64,000 nt of DNA from a virus: IMG/VR virus record IMGVR_UViG_3300042544_002197, positions 62,001 to 126,000 of that record; one strand, given 5' to 3'. The notes beneath the pieces were generated by a model. The model saw only the letters and a program-made list of their open reading frames with translations. It searched no databases and was not told the DNA's origin. Of the stretch, positions 9,926 through 20,200 are shown one piece after another. Each line of letters opens with the position of its first letter. The stretch's first letter is position 1. The position numbers and the translations under genes were made by a program.

Positions 9926-10903
9926 TTAAAAATCAATGTCGTCACCAAATGCTGAATCTAAATCTTCAGTTGCTACGTTATTAACACCAGCTTTTTGATA
10001 TTCAGCCACTCTTTTCTCAAAAAAATTAGTTTTACCTTGTAATGCAATGTTTTGCATAAAATCAAAAGGATTTTCTGAATTATAAACTTTAGGAGCACCT
10101 AATGCAACCAATAATCTATCTGTTACAAACTCAAGGTATTGTGACATTAAATCTGAGTTCATACCGATTAAACGAACCGGCAATGCTTCGAGAATAAATT
10201 CCTTTTCAATTTCTAACGCACCACAAATAATTTCTTTAATTCTTTCTGGTGATATTTTATTTTCAATATGGTTGTTATAAAGATGACAAGCAAAATCACA
10301 GTGTACACCTTCGTCACGAGAAATCAACTCATTTGAAAAAGTTAAACCTGGCATTAAACCTCTTTTCTTTAACCAAAAAATTGAACAGAACGAACCTGAA
10401 AAGAAAATACCCTCCACCGCAGCAAACGCTAATAGTCTATCTACGAATGATTCTGAATTAATCCATTTAAGTGCCCAATCCGCTTTCTTCTTAATTGCGG
10501 GAATAGTATCAATTGCATTAAACAATTTATGTTGTTCTTCCTTATCTTTTACCAATGTATCAATTAATAATGAATACGTTTCACTATGAATATTCTCCAT
10601 CATAATTTGGAATCCATAAAAGAATTTAGCTTCAGTATATTGAACTTCATTAACAAAGTTCATTGCCAAATTTTCATTTACTATACCATCAGATGCCGCA
10701 AAAAATGCTAACACGTGTTTTACGAAATGTTGTTCATCGTCATTTAATTTATTCTCCCAGTCATTTACATCTTGAGTTAAATCAATCTCTTCCGCAGTCC
10801 AAAAAGACGCTTCAGATTGTTTATAGAACTTCCATAAGTCATGATGTTCGATAGGAAAAAGGACAAACCTTCCTGGGTTGTCTTGTAAAATTTTTTCAGT
10901 CAT
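9926..10903 (-). CDS. nrdB: Class I ribonucleotide reductase, beta subunit
   Basis: The 325-residue ferritin-fold protein houses the di-iron/tyrosyl radical cofactor. Visible features are the first helix with [13 protein letters not shown], then [26 protein letters not shown] near residues 85-112 with Glu and His metal ligands and the likely radical Tyr, and [11 protein letters not shown] in the second metal-binding helix pair. The C-terminal tail ends in acidic/Phe residues ([10 protein letters not shown]), as expected for docking to the alpha subunit. It resembles the eukaryote-like subclass, matching nrdA. It lies 7 nt downstream of the helicase gene. Confidence 0.96.
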   Translation of the reverse strand: MTEKILQDNPGRFVLFPIEHHDLWKFYKQSEASFWTAEEIDLTQDVNDWENKLNDDEQHFVKHVLAFFAASDGIVNENLAMNFVNEVQYTEAKFFYGFQIMMENIHSETYSLLIDTLVKDKEEQHKLFNAIDTIPAIKKKADWALKWINSESFVDRLLAFAAVEGIFFSGSFCSIFWLKKRGLMPGLTFSNELISRDEGVHCDFACHLYNNHIENKISPERIKEIICGALEIEKEFILEALPVRLIGMNSDLMSQYLEFVTDRLLVALGAPKVYNSENPFDFMQNIALQGKTNFFEKRVAEYQKAGVNNVATEDLDSAFGDDIDF

Positions 10904-10910
10904 TTTTTTT

Positions 10911-12290
10911 TTAGTTTTGTTTGTTTGCTACTTCTTGTCTCTTTAAAAAGGCTTCTCTTGCTCTAACTTGGTTATTTTGAACTTTTTGTTCTTCGTGACC
11001 TAATAGAGTATTTTGTGATTCTGTATCAATAAGTAAGAACTCATTGTTGAATTTACAGTTTTGCCATATGATACCATCCTTACCTATACGAGATTTAAGT
11101 AAAGTTAAAGTTGCTAAGTTGTGTTCTTTTTGTTCTAATGTTTTACCAATAGATAATATAACGTGAGCAATTTGTGCCTTCTTGATTGAACCTCCCATTT
11201 GGTCTCCTGTTACAACTTCAGATGAAATTGATTCACGATTACCTTGAGTTGCTGTCCATATTGCCATATCAAACTCACCTGTCATTGCTTCTAAACTTCT
11301 CATTACCGAACCCTCACCTTTCCATTCTTCTCCGTTTGTTGATTTATCTGAAGATACACAATCAATATAATCAATAATTAATAAATCAATTTTGAATCCA
11401 TCTGAATTCAGTTTTCTAACTTTAGATTTGATATCGGCTATTGTAACATTATCACTAGCTAATTTTAATAATCTTAAATTACCTTTTGATTTTTCTTGTA
11501 CTTCCTCAACCTTTTTCTTAACTATGTCCTTAAATTCTGGTTGTTCGTCCGCAGTAATGTCAGTCCAAATTGTATAGTGTTTTCTCTTAATGTTACCCGG
11601 ATTATCTTCAAAAAATATTTGAAGTACGTTAAAGTCTAAATTATATGCTGTATTGGCAAATTTAGTTAATAATGTGGTTTTACCAGTACCAGTTGGTGCA
11701 AGAACTACTCCTAATTCACCTCTACCTAATCCACCCTTAAGAACTTTATCAACTCCAACAATTCCAGTTGCAATTGGTAGACGATAGTCGCTTTCTAACG
11801 CCTCATCAATATTATGAAATACGTCAGTTGCATCATCATTACTGATACCAACTTGTAATGCCTTTTGAATGATTTGTTCAATTTTACTATAAGATTCGAA
11901 CTCACCGCTTTCAATAATACTTTGTACACTTTTAAGTTCTCTTTTTAAATTTTGTTGTTTACAAAAATTAAGTGCCGTGTCTTTAATATATTCAGTTTGA
12001 CCCTCTCCTTCACTTATAGCCGTTAATGTGTCTAAATGTACTTTAGAAGAATCACGGTTACCTCCTTCAGCCATGATTTTTTGTGCTAACGTATCGTAAT
12101 TAGGTATTTTACTATATATTTTGTACAATTCCTTTGTGTTCTCCATAATAAATCTAAATGAATTATTATCAAAAAACTTAGCTTCAATTACATCAATAAT
12201 CGTTTCTCCGTACTTCTTATCCTCAATTATTGCCTTTATTAGTGATTGTTGAAATGTAAATCCCAAATACCCAAAATTCCTTTCTTCCAT
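10911..12290 (-). CDS. 41: Replicative DNA helicase, gp41/DnaB family
   Basis: The 459-residue product is close to T4 gp41 (475). The N-terminal about 150 residues are helical, as in DnaB-type hexamers. The RecA-like domain has Walker [10 protein letters not shown] near residue 200 and Walker [10 protein letters not shown] near 305, followed by TATQGNRES, a DnaB-type H3 segment, and an arginine-finger region [10 protein letters not shown]. It unwinds the lagging-strand template and recruits primase. It lies in the replication operon between a 149-aa unknown gene and nrdB. No primase or helicase loader was recognised in this window. Confidence 0.94.
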   Translation of the reverse strand: MEERNFGYLGFTFQQSLIKAIIEDKKYGETIIDVIEAKFFDNNSFRFIMENTKELYKIYSKIPNYDTLAQKIMAEGGNRDSSKVHLDTLTAISEGEGQTEYIKDTALNFCKQQNLKRELKSVQSIIESGEFESYSKIEQIIQKALQVGISNDDATDVFHNIDEALESDYRLPIATGIVGVDKVLKGGLGRGELGVVLAPTGTGKTTLLTKFANTAYNLDFNVLQIFFEDNPGNIKRKHYTIWTDITADEQPEFKDIVKKKVEEVQEKSKGNLRLLKLASDNVTIADIKSKVRKLNSDGFKIDLLIIDYIDCVSSDKSTNGEEWKGEGSVMRSLEAMTGEFDMAIWTATQGNRESISSEVVTGDQMGGSIKKAQIAHVILSIGKTLEQKEHNLATLTLLKSRIGKDGIIWQNCKFNNEFLLIDTESQNTLLGHEEQKVQNNQVRAREAFLKRQEVANKQN

Positions 12291-12315
12291 GTTATGTTTT
12301 ATTATATATTAAAAA

Positions 12316-12765
12316 TTATAGTTCGTAATGTAGATATGTTGTTTCCAATTCTTCAGATGATAAAATGTCAGTTAAGTCTGACAAAATACGCTTAAGTTTT
12401 GGACGAATATCAACCGTATACCTAACCTTTGGATGGTAATAATATGCGGGGAATATCCTTTGAATAAATACATCGTCATTCAACTTAATGACTAATAAAA
12501 AATGTTCTCTGTCCTTCTCCGGAGCATCTTCCACATAGTCCGAAGATAGGAAATAATTTTGATTTTCACACAAATAATCGGAACTTTTTATTTTTAAATC
12601 CTCCGCAATATCTTCACAAATATTTCTTATATAATAATGTAAATCCATAGAACGGCGGGATTGTTCTACATGATCCTTAACATTGAAGAATCGTTGACAG
12701 ATTATGTTTCCTTCTAATGTTAAAAGAAACTCAAATTTTGTGATGTCAAGTTGTTGGTTACTCAT
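12316..12765 (-). CDS. Unknown 149-aa protein in the replication operon
   Basis: The ORF overlaps the 3' end of the exonuclease gene by 8 nt, so translation is probably coupled. The product is acidic to neutral and soluble, rich in Tyr, Asp and Leu, with no membrane segment and no motif I recognise. By position between the 5'-3' exonuclease and gp41 it could be a replication accessory factor; in T4 the helicase loader gp59 (217 aa) is encoded near gp32. That is a position-based guess only, since no gp59 signature is visible. Good codon fit and tight packing support it as a real gene. Confidence 0.8.
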   Translation of the reverse strand: MSNQQLDITKFEFLLTLEGNIICQRFFNVKDHVEQSRRSMDLHYYIRNICEDIAEDLKIKSSDYLCENQNYFLSSDYVEDAPEKDREHFLLVIKLNDDVFIQRIFPAYYYHPKVRYTVDIRPKLKRILSDLTDILSSEELETTYLHYEL

Positions 12766-13780
12766 AGATTTTTACTTTAATTGTTTTTTTTTTATTTTTT
12801 TCTTTTGTTGTTAATCGAAGAAATGGGTTTATAAATTTAATCCACGAATCGTCAGATTTTGATAATAGATTGAATATTCCATCGTCCCTCATCATTCTCA
12901 TAGCATTTTTATATGACCTACCTTCTTGGTCTAAATTTTCATTTATTAGTAAATTTATATTTTCTTTAGCCTCATCAGTTAAAAAAGGTTCTTCCAAACT
13001 TACGATACGATTGTTAATATCGAAAAATTCCTCACCTAATACTCCGTGTTTGGTAACACCTGTTAGTAAATTTGCAATAAGTTTGTTGTGTTTGTCTTGT
13101 TGAAAGATTTCCTCACATTTGTTTTTAACTCGTTCAACAGAAATTTGTTGTGTTTTTAGTTCAGGGAAAACTGATAAAAATCTTTTTACTCCCATTCCTC
13201 TTATACCGGCAATGTTGTCTGAAGAATCACCACACATCATCTTAACCAATTTAACATTTTCGATTAAAATTTCTTCATGGTTGTATAGAATAGTATCGTT
13301 TTTTTTGTAAAGTTTTCCGTGTGAGGGATTGTAAATTTGTGTGGTTTCTGAAACGAGTTGAGTTAAATCTCCGTCTGAAGAATAAATTATTTTATTTTCG
13401 TCAGGTGAATTTTGAGTATAGTAAGCGATGTTGTCATCAGTCTCACAATACTCATATTCTCCCTGTCTTACAAATAACTCCTCGAGATATTGTTTTACTC
13501 TATCTCTTTGGTAGTTATAGGAATTTAATTCTTCTTCACTTCTAATTCTTTGTCTTCTATTTTCCTTGTAATGGATATAGATTTTCTTTCTGGTTTGTGA
13601 ACCTTCCAATCCATCCCAAAATACCACTATTTTATCTAAATGATATGTTTCAAATGATTTTCTAAGAGTATTGAGAAAATGATAAATTCCTCCAATATGT
13701 GCTCCTTTATGAAAGGCGTTCTTAACACCATAAAAACCAATCGTGAGTAAATTGTCTCCATCAACAAGTAATACCGACAT
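12758..13780 (-). CDS. 5'-3' exonuclease / flap endonuclease (T4 RNase H-type)
   Basis: The 340-residue PIN/FEN-fold nuclease removes RNA primers and processes 5' flaps. The acidic metal-binding residues sit in typical places: LLVDGDN at the N-terminus, VVFWDG near 57, SSDGDLTQLV near 137, and the helix-hairpin-helix-type segment CGDSSDNIAGIRGMGVKRF near 185-203. T4 Rnh is 305 aa, and the order fits the 5'-3' exonuclease/T4 RNase H family. It begins 11 nt after uvsX and overlaps the next gene. The C-terminus is very Lys-rich, perhaps for DNA contact. Confidence 0.9.
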   Translation of the reverse strand: MSVLLVDGDNLLTIGFYGVKNAFHKGAHIGGIYHFLNTLRKSFETYHLDKIVVFWDGLEGSQTRKKIYIHYKENRRQRIRSEEELNSYNYQRDRVKQYLEELFVRQGEYEYCETDDNIAYYTQNSPDENKIIYSSDGDLTQLVSETTQIYNPSHGKLYKKNDTILYNHEEILIENVKLVKMMCGDSSDNIAGIRGMGVKRFLSVFPELKTQQISVERVKNKCEEIFQQDKHNKLIANLLTGVTKHGVLGEEFFDINNRIVSLEEPFLTDEAKENINLLINENLDQEGRSYKNAMRMMRDDGIFNLLSKSDDSWIKFINPFLRLTTKEKNKKKTIKVKIYE

Positions 13781-13790
13781 TTAAAATTAA

Positions 13791-14771
13791 TTATAGATCA
13801 CTCTCTTCTGTTACAACTTCTACGTCCGTAATGTCTGTAACATTAACACCTAACATCTTACTGATGTAATCACCACTTTCTTTTTTGTACTCTTCAAGAG
13901 ATTTTTTTTCTTCTCCTTCCTCTCGTCCAGCCATAAATCCGTGTGATGTAACCAAGATACGTCCGTCTTCATATCCTAAACCATTGATGTGGTTTTTCAT
14001 GATAGAGATTTTTGTTCTTGTTGCTATTTTTACTTTTCTCTTATCTTTAGTGATAGAGATTTTAGTCGTTCCTGCACCTTTTTGATTACCAAATAAGAAT
14101 ACGATACTTGAGTTTAACCAAATGGCTTCACCACCTTTTGCTTTAATCTTCGGTTGTCCGAAAGGATTATCAGGTAATTCTACCCAAGGTTGGTTAACAA
14201 TGATTAATGTGTTCGTATAAGACTTATCTGTTCTTCTTGAACCTGAGATACGTTGGTTGATACCCATTCCAATTTTGTCAGCTAAAACTGATGCATTGTG
14301 TTGTTTACCACCTTTACCATCGTAAGTCATTTTACATGGAACCGAACCTACTGAATCCCATAAGATTAATAAATCGTGAGGTAAATCTCCTTTCTCTTGT
14401 GCATCTAATAATTCATTGATATAATCTGTGATTTGTTCAATGTACTCAAAATCACTGTTGAAAAGATAATCTCCTCCTTTATCGAATCCCATTAATTCAG
14501 CATGGTCCCAACTCCATTTTTGTTCTGTGATAATAAACACGGGAACAATACCTTTCTTTTGAGCATCTACCGCTGACTTTACAAGTGCGGTTGTTTTACC
14601 TGTATCACTATGTCCTAACAACATATTGATGTGACCCATTGCGGGGCCAGGTATACCTGTAGCGTCTAAGAAGGCACTACCCAAATCGAAAAAACGGTCT
14701 GGTTTATATTCTGCCTCTTTTGAGAATTTCTTCTTAATAGAAGAAAAATCTGTTTTTTTAATTCCTGCCAT
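13791..14771 (-). CDS. uvsX: UvsX RecA-like recombinase
   Basis: The 326-residue strand-exchange protein is shorter than T4 UvsX (391). Walker A is GHSDTGKTT near residue 48 and Walker B is LLILWDSVGS near 135, with the RecA-type glutamine segment NTLIIVNQPWV downstream. It forms filaments on ssDNA for recombination-dependent replication. It lies between gp32, its functional partner in T4, and the exonuclease. A 13-bp hairpin separates it from gp32 and could adjust the amount of UvsX relative to gp32. The acidic C-terminus (EVVTEESDL) is typical. Confidence 0.95.
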   Translation of the reverse strand: MAGIKKTDFSSIKKKFSKEAEYKPDRFFDLGSAFLDATGIPGPAMGHINMLLGHSDTGKTTALVKSAVDAQKKGIVPVFIITEQKWSWDHAELMGFDKGGDYLFNSDFEYIEQITDYINELLDAQEKGDLPHDLLILWDSVGSVPCKMTYDGKGGKQHNASVLADKIGMGINQRISGSRRTDKSYTNTLIIVNQPWVELPDNPFGQPKIKAKGGEAIWLNSSIVFLFGNQKGAGTTKISITKDKRKVKIATRTKISIMKNHINGLGYEDGRILVTSHGFMAGREEGEEKKSLEEYKKESGDYISKMLGVNVTDITDVEVVTEESDL

Positions 14772-14788
14772 GTTTTTGTTTTTTAAAG

Positions 14789-14818
14789 GATGTTCCCGAC
14801 AACAATGTCGGGAACATC
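14789..14818 (-). terminator. Strong hairpin between gp32 and uvsX (possible partial terminator or RNA-stability element)
   Basis: A perfect 13-bp inverted repeat, GATGTTCCCGACA / TGTCGGGAACATC, encloses a 4-nt loop. In minus-strand RNA it is followed only by CUUUAAAAAAC, so the U tract is weak. It follows the gp32 stop by about 10 nt. Partial termination or 3'-end protection of gp32 mRNA would give more gp32 than UvsX. Confidence 0.65.
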
Positions 14819-14827
14819 ATAAATTAA

Positions 14828-15673
14828 TTAGAATGGTAAATCTCCATCAACATCATCTTCTTCTTGTGGGTCAACCACAGGAGTAGAAGTTTTTGGTGAT
14901 GCAATTACCTCATCACTTGTAGATGATGAAACGTATCTTTTTTGGTCTGAATCCCAACGTGGGGCTTCACCTCTTGCAACTAACTCTAAGTAGTCTTCAC
15001 CCTTCTTAGCATATACATCTGACCAAGTTAATTCATCCTCTAACCATGTTTTTGCAACATCTGCATCCGTGTGTAAAACACCTGAATCTTCAGGGATGAT
15101 TGAATTAATTGTTGTGTATTCCTTACCGTTACCTGATTTAGTTAATGCCAAAGAAAGAATCAAATCACGTCCTGTTTCTGCATTAGTGATATCTCCTTTG
15201 TTACGGAAAATTGGGAATACTTTATCCATAATACCATCACCTTTGTGGTTATGTTTAAATCTCCAAAATTTAACTCCGTCATTTTCATGGTCACGGTCAA
15301 TAACCTTTACAATGTAAAATTTACGAGAACGGTATGTACGTGCTAATTCTTTATCAGAATCAACACCAGTCATCATTAAACCTTCATAAACCTCGTTTAA
15401 TGGTGAACGCTTACCTTCTTGTTTAGGGTCGAATAATTTAACCCATTTTCCATCCACTTGAACTTCGTGGAAATAAGCCTCTACAAATGGTGAACTACCA
15501 TCTTTTGTAGGTAAAATACGAATACGTCTTTCTTCACCTTTAGAACCCTTAGGTAATACGGTTGTGAAATACTTCTTCATTCTATCCTCTTGGGATACCT
15601 TGTTTGCATTGCCACTTGTGGCGTTGTTCTTGTTTTTCTCGTACTGTGCTAGTACTGCGTCAAATGTAGACAT
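14828..15673 (-). CDS. 32: gp32-like single-stranded DNA-binding protein, without the zinc-binding cysteines
   Basis: The 281-residue product (T4 gp32 is 301) coats ssDNA and organises replication and recombination proteins. The basic N-terminus (residues 1-50, KKYFTTVLPKGSKGEERRIR) would mediate cooperativity. The OB core includes RKFYIVKVIDRDHENDGVKF and FWRFKHNHKGDG. The acidic tail ends EEDDVDGDLPF, the usual partner-binding tip. There is no cysteine anywhere in the protein, so the Zn site of T4 gp32 (His64, Cys77, Cys87, Cys90) is missing. It opens the replication operon after a terminator. Confidence 0.92.
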   Translation of the reverse strand: MSTFDAVLAQYEKNKNNATSGNANKVSQEDRMKKYFTTVLPKGSKGEERRIRILPTKDGSSPFVEAYFHEVQVDGKWVKLFDPKQEGKRSPLNEVYEGLMMTGVDSDKELARTYRSRKFYIVKVIDRDHENDGVKFWRFKHNHKGDGIMDKVFPIFRNKGDITNAETGRDLILSLALTKSGNGKEYTTINSIIPEDSGVLHTDADVAKTWLEDELTWSDVYAKKGEDYLELVARGEAPRWDSDQKRYVSSSTSDEVIASPKTSTPVVDPQEEDDVDGDLPF

Positions 15674-15717
15674 AATTGTTAAAATTTAAGTTTTTAAAAC
15701 GTTATAGTAAAATATAC

Positions 15718-15748
15718 ATAAAAAAACCCAGACTTGGAAATCTGGGTT
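15718..15748 (-). terminator. Intrinsic terminator upstream of gp32
   Basis: Minus RNA reads AACCCAGA, an 8-nt loop, UCUGGGUU and then UUUUUAUG. It ends transcripts coming from 17241-15781 and insulates the gp32 replication operon from late read-through. Confidence 0.88.
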
Positions 15749-15780
15749 AAATTATTTTTAAAGTTTTTTTTAAGGTTGAA

Positions 15781-16008
15781 TTACCAAGAAATCACATATC
15801 TTGGATAGGTTCCCATAGTGTCATATGTGGTATCCACCGTAAAACCATAAGATTTTAATGTGGTAATCATTTGTGGGTTTACTCTTGCTCCATCCACCGT
15901 TATAGAGTATAAACCTTGAGCAGTTGCTCCAGTTACTAAACTATCTATGTAAGATAATGAACTTGTTGCTGTGTTTGATGCAATTCTTGCCGCTGAACCT
16001 GATATCAT
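15781..16008 (-). CDS. Unknown 75-aa protein
   Basis: The small Ser/Thr/Ala-rich product starts MISGSAARIASNTATSSLSY and has a C-terminal part with alternating hydrophobic residues (YSITVDGARVNPQMITTLKS). It is the last gene of a late-type group (66-aa, 215-aa, ferritin-like, this gene) ending at an intrinsic terminator. Being expressed with virion-type genes suggests a minor structural role, but no family is recognised. It was kept because the spacing (26 nt after the previous stop) and codon use fit its neighbours. Confidence 0.7.
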   Translation of the reverse strand: MISGSAARIASNTATSSLSYIDSLVTGATAQGLYSITVDGARVNPQMITTLKSYGFTVDTTYDTMGTYPRYVISW

Positions 16009-16034
16009 TTAATTTGGTTTTTTTAATAATTTTA

Positions 16035-16406
16035 TTATTCTAATGTTAAAAGATAAGATAATTTATTCAATTCTCCTAAGATTTCGTCACGAATATTTAA
16101 TAAATCGGTATCTGACGAGTCTAATTGCTCACTCATTTGAACCAACGCATCTCTTACTGTTGAAATCATACCCTTCATATCTAATTCAGATAAGTTACTT
16201 AATTGAATTGTTTTTGTTTCCTCATCTAATGTAAATCTACCATATTTTCCCATTGCGGACTCAATAAATGTGTCGATTAAATCACTTAATGAATCATAAA
16301 ATCCACCAAATGCGTTGTGTCTAGCATAACCTTTGGTTTGCCAATGATTAATCTTCATTTGTGTTTGTAATCCCAATAAAAAGTTTACGTTAGAACTTAT
16401 ATTCAT
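16035..16406 (-). CDS. Small ferritin-like (Dps-like) helical protein
   Basis: The 123-residue, all-helical product has an N-terminal segment that resembles the first helices of Dps/ferritin-like proteins: LLGLQTQMKINHWQTKGYAR followed by HNAFGGFYDSLSDLIDTFIE (an HW..T....H...FYD.L.DLID.F.E pattern, residues about 10-50). I associate this pattern with a phage family of unknown function near DUF5856. Conserved His, Asp and Glu could bind metal, but a complete di-iron site cannot be confirmed by eye. The start overlaps the 215-aa gene by 17 nt. Position in a late group suggests a virion or DNA-associated role. Confidence 0.7.
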   Translation of the reverse strand: MNISSNVNFLLGLQTQMKINHWQTKGYARHNAFGGFYDSLSDLIDTFIESAMGKYGRFTLDEETKTIQLSNLSELDMKGMISTVRDALVQMSEQLDSSDTDLLNIRDEILGELNKLSYLLTLE

Positions 16407-17037
16407 CTTCTTGTTGTTCTGGATTAAATGAGGTTTTTATAGTATCTGTTGGATAATTATCAACTTCATTTTTGGTTAATACATATTCATTTTTACCACT
16501 TACTTGCATTTCACCTTGTTTATGTGCGAAAAATTCTTGTGGTTTTTCATTAAACGGATATGAATCCAATGAACGCATTTCAAGTTTCTCAACTCCCGTT
16601 TTTGGTTTTGACGCTTCAACTTTAGCACCCAATTCGTCAATTTTAGCCATAACTTGGTCCATTTGAGATAATTTAGATTCTAAATCACTTAATTTGGTAA
16701 ACACATCATCCATCTTTCCGATAACATCTCCATTTTCGTTTTTACTATCCTCAACATCTTTTTTAAGACTTTTAGTCATATTAACTAAATCTGTAATATC
16801 AATCTCTTCTGTTGTATCGGTTTCAGCCGGTACATCAGCAGGTGCAGCTGCAGGGTCAATAGGTGCCGCGGGGTCAATAGGTGGTGCCACTGCATCTAAT
16901 GCTGGGTCAGCTGGTGGTGCCACCGCATCTAATGCTGGGTCAGCTGGAGGAGCATCTTGCTCCATTATCATCGTTTTACCATATTTGTTAATGGCTTTGT
17001 AACGATTTAATTCTTCTTGTAGTTTTTGTTCTAACAT
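16390..17037 (-). CDS. Late protein with Pro/Ala/Asp repeat linker and coiled coil; candidate prohead-processed protein
   Basis: The 215-residue product has three parts. A helical N-terminus ends ...GKTMIME-QDAPPAD; the (I/L)xE-Q step near residue 26 resembles a prohead-protease site. Then comes a repeat of APPADPALDAV and PIDPAAPID units (residues about 29-65, visible as a DNA repeat at 16850-16945). After that is a heptad-like coiled coil (residues about 80-140, VFTKLSDLESKLSQMDQVMA). The tail has FNEKPQEFFAHKQGEMQVSG and EYVLTKNEVDNYP, which look like conserved virion-protein tail segments. No enzyme motif. It starts 4 nt after the 66-aa gene. Confidence 0.75.
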   Translation of the reverse strand: MLEQKLQEELNRYKAINKYGKTMIMEQDAPPADPALDAVAPPADPALDAVAPPIDPAAPIDPAAAPADVPAETDTTEEIDITDLVNMTKSLKKDVEDSKNENGDVIGKMDDVFTKLSDLESKLSQMDQVMAKIDELGAKVEASKPKTGVEKLEMRSLDSYPFNEKPQEFFAHKQGEMQVSGKNEYVLTKNEVDNYPTDTIKTSFNPEQQEDEYKF

Positions 17038-17040
17038 GGC

Positions 17041-17241
17041 TTAATCTTGTAATAATTGTCTTCCGTCGTTTGTAACGTATTTTTTATTTATTCTTTCAAC
17101 AATTCCGTCTTTTTCTCTGATTGTGTAACATTCTCCCGTTACCATATCACATTCTTCTCTTTCCATTCCGTCATTAGAAACCTTTCTAACTTTTTTTGGA
17201 TTTAAGAATTGATCTACTGCATTAATTTTATTATTTTCCAT
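17041..17241 (-). CDS. Unknown 66-aa protein, first gene of a late group
   Basis: The small charged product has two cysteines in ECDMVTGECYTIREKDG and ends KYVTNDGRQLLQD. The pattern looks conserved and not random, but I cannot name a family. It is preceded by the late-type motif GATATTTATAC 17 nt before the ATG and heads the group that runs to the terminator at 15718. Probably a minor virion or assembly protein, by context only. Confidence 0.75.
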   Translation of the reverse strand: MENNKINAVDQFLNPKKVRKVSNDGMEREECDMVTGECYTIREKDGIVERINKKYVTNDGRQLLQD

Positions 17242-17258
17242 AATATTCTTTTATATTG

Positions 17259-17266
17259 TATAAATA
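17259..17266 (-). promoter_or_regulatory. Late-promoter candidate TATTTATA before the 66-aa gene
   Basis: The minus strand reads GGGATATTTATACAAT, 17 nt before the ATG at 17241. Same orientation as the other late elements. Confidence 0.6.
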
Positions 17267-17286
17267 TCCCAAATTTGTTAATATTC

Positions 17287-20200
17287 TTATGTCATTGTGA
17301 AATAAACAACATCTCCATCATATAATCCCAATTTGGTCATTAATGATTGTGATAATGCGATTCCATATCCATCGAGATTTGGTCCAACATTTATTGGTCC
17401 TGTTATATTATCCTTTGTGATGGGGTTACTTCCATTTGGTGTTATTGTTATTTTTTTATTTGTTTTGGGGTTAAGAAAATGAGTGGTTGCTCCGGCATGT
17501 GTTATATTAACTCCTTGTGTTTTATTAACTGTTCCAATAATAATATCCGCAGATGCAACACTCAAATCAAATCTTAATGAATAAAAGTCTTTTTCTTTGT
17601 TAATATCCCCCCAAGTTAAATAACTAACATATTCTCCATTATTATTCATCGTCGTACCCTGTATGGTTTTTGATTTTAGTCGAGACAATAAATTCATTTG
17701 AATTGCATCTTCAGGTTTATATGTTTTACCTCCCATCCCAACAGCAATTGCTCTAAAGTATTCATTCTTGTTATATGTTACTTTTTGGATGTATTTCTCA
17801 CCATTATATCCGTTATATCTAACACCAAATACATTGACCCCCGTTTCTTTTGTTAATTGTTCTCCTTTAATTTCTTGTTCCTTACCCCCCATATCAATAG
17901 TAAATGTACCTTGGTCAGTACTAATTGATTTTTCATTTTTAGTCGAACCTGTTATGTTTAAACTATCTTGTTTAACTCGAGCAACCGCACTTTTGGTAAT
18001 TCTATCGAATAACGCCCTATAACTTGCCATGAATGAATCTTTAGGGTCTGGTAATGAAGCATATGGTATTCTTGTACCCTTAAACGAAGTTGTTATGTTG
18101 TTGTTATTGATTTTATGTGATACCTCTGTAATCCAATATGAACCTTTGAACATTGGTATGTTTTTCAAATAAAAATACATTGTTGGTTGTATCATTACAT
18201 TACCTAAACACGTAACATCACAAGTATATGACGCTTGTCTGTATATGTCAAATAATCCAATATCTACTTGGTGTGCTCCCGATCCTGATTCGGACCTACC
18301 TAAATTTTCTTGAGCAATAAATGATTCCGTAGTATTTCTTATTGAACTTTGGTCTAAACTAACCCCTTTGAAAATACTTTGGTTTTGGTCTCCAAAATTA
18401 ACTTCAAACGCAACCACCTTATTTGATTTTGATAAATCAGCATTGCTGAATATATCAGGTATGGTTATGACTAAAGGATTTTTATTTGCATTACCAACAT
18501 TAAAACTGTCGTCATTAAAATTGTATTTTTTACTAACATCAGCCATTTCCAAATGTTTGGAAGTTGGTCCCGTATATTGTAAAATCATCTTTGGAGACGA
18601 TTCTTGATAATCTACCTCTAAAAACGTACCAAATAAATTTTGAGCCACCTTTTTAGATGGTGTTAATTTAGATTTGGTTGTTAAATTTGTTCCATAAAAA
18701 TTTACATATGCTGGTAAACCTCTCATATCAAATCCAGTACCATTTATCAACATACCAATAAGACCGTATAGGTTTTGTTTGTCGTTTTCCGGTTCTTCTA
18801 ACGGTATTAGTTTTTCTAAACTAAAATACGCTTTATCTCCAATATCTCTATTTGCTTTATCTAAAAATAAAAATTCCTCTAATAACAATCTTTGTCCTAT
18901 AGAATTACCTGCAATCCATTTATCATTAAATGATTTAAAATAATTATATTGTTCAAGTTTCATGGGACTGTCATTGTACCCATTTAAAATTGTTTGTTGT
19001 ATTGTTTTTGTTTCACTCTTAAGACCAACAAGTTTAGATATAATAGTATTCAAATATAAATCTTGTCTATTTTGAATTCCGTTATGGAATATAGTGTTAT
19101 ATGAAAGTATGTTACTAATTAGATATTGTTGGAATGCTCCTTTTGTATTTGTACCTCCATTTTTTCTATAACCCGCATAGATGTAAACTAAAGGTCTAAA
19201 AATTCTAAAATATTCTTCAGTAAATTCTACATTATTAGTACTGAAAAATTCCACATAATAATTTGTCGGTGTTCCCGTATATGGTTCTGTACCAATTATT
19301 AATTTTAAATCCTTTTGATTTGTTGTGTCTCCTGTTTGTACAATATCAAAATTATTATATGAGAAACTTTTTACGCTTCCACTTTCCGCAAATCCATTCC
19401 AAGTGTATAAATCAATTTCTTTCGGGTTACCAATAGTTATCTTTATTAAATTAGAATCAGATAAAATATCTTTTGTTATTGTTTTTAAATTTTCTAATTG
19501 TTGTTCTCTTAAAGTTTTTATTAACAAATTTGTGTTTGTTGGGTCGCTATCTTTCTTTTTAACCGTTACAATAGATTTTAATAAATTTTGAAAGTTATCC
19601 TGTTTTACGGATTTAAATTTTTTGTATGGGGTTTCCTCGATAACTCTTTCAGTTGCAAAGTCTAAAAAGTATTCCTCAAATTTATCTAAAATATCAGGAC
19701 TAAAAGTTGCAATTAAATCATTAACCTTTTTAAATTTAATAGAACTATCCATCACTAAGTAATCTCCAAAATTAACATCAATGTGATATTCATCATAAGA
19801 TGGAAACGTTTTACCCGTATAAGTTGTATAAACAGTTTCATCTGTCCACACTATTCTAAATGAATTTTGTCCTTTATTAAAGTTTTTTTCTGAATCTGAA
19901 CCTGTTGTTAAATCTAAATTTGAAGATGAGTTTGCTCCAACTGATGGTAATAATGTATAGTGTGTATCTGTTGATTTTAATTTAGAATTATCAACAAATG
20001 ATGTCCAATATCTAAATTCATCTCCGTTTGATACTCTATCAAAATTTATTGTATTACTTGTTGTTCTACCAGTAAAAGAATTAACACCGCTTGGTGCATT
20101 AATATCAAAATGACTATAATCATTTATAAATTGGTGGTAAAGAGCGTCGTAGAATGGATGAACTCCTGTATCAAGTACATCACTAACAGTTTCATTACCA

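Noticed and set aside
7453-15717. Identical 16-mer TTATAGTAAAATATAC at 7453-7468 and 15702-15717, each near a terminator
   Set aside because: In DNA this AT-rich a few shared 16-mers are expected by chance. One copy fits a promoter before gp32, but the other lies between nrdA and its terminator, where a promoter makes little sense.
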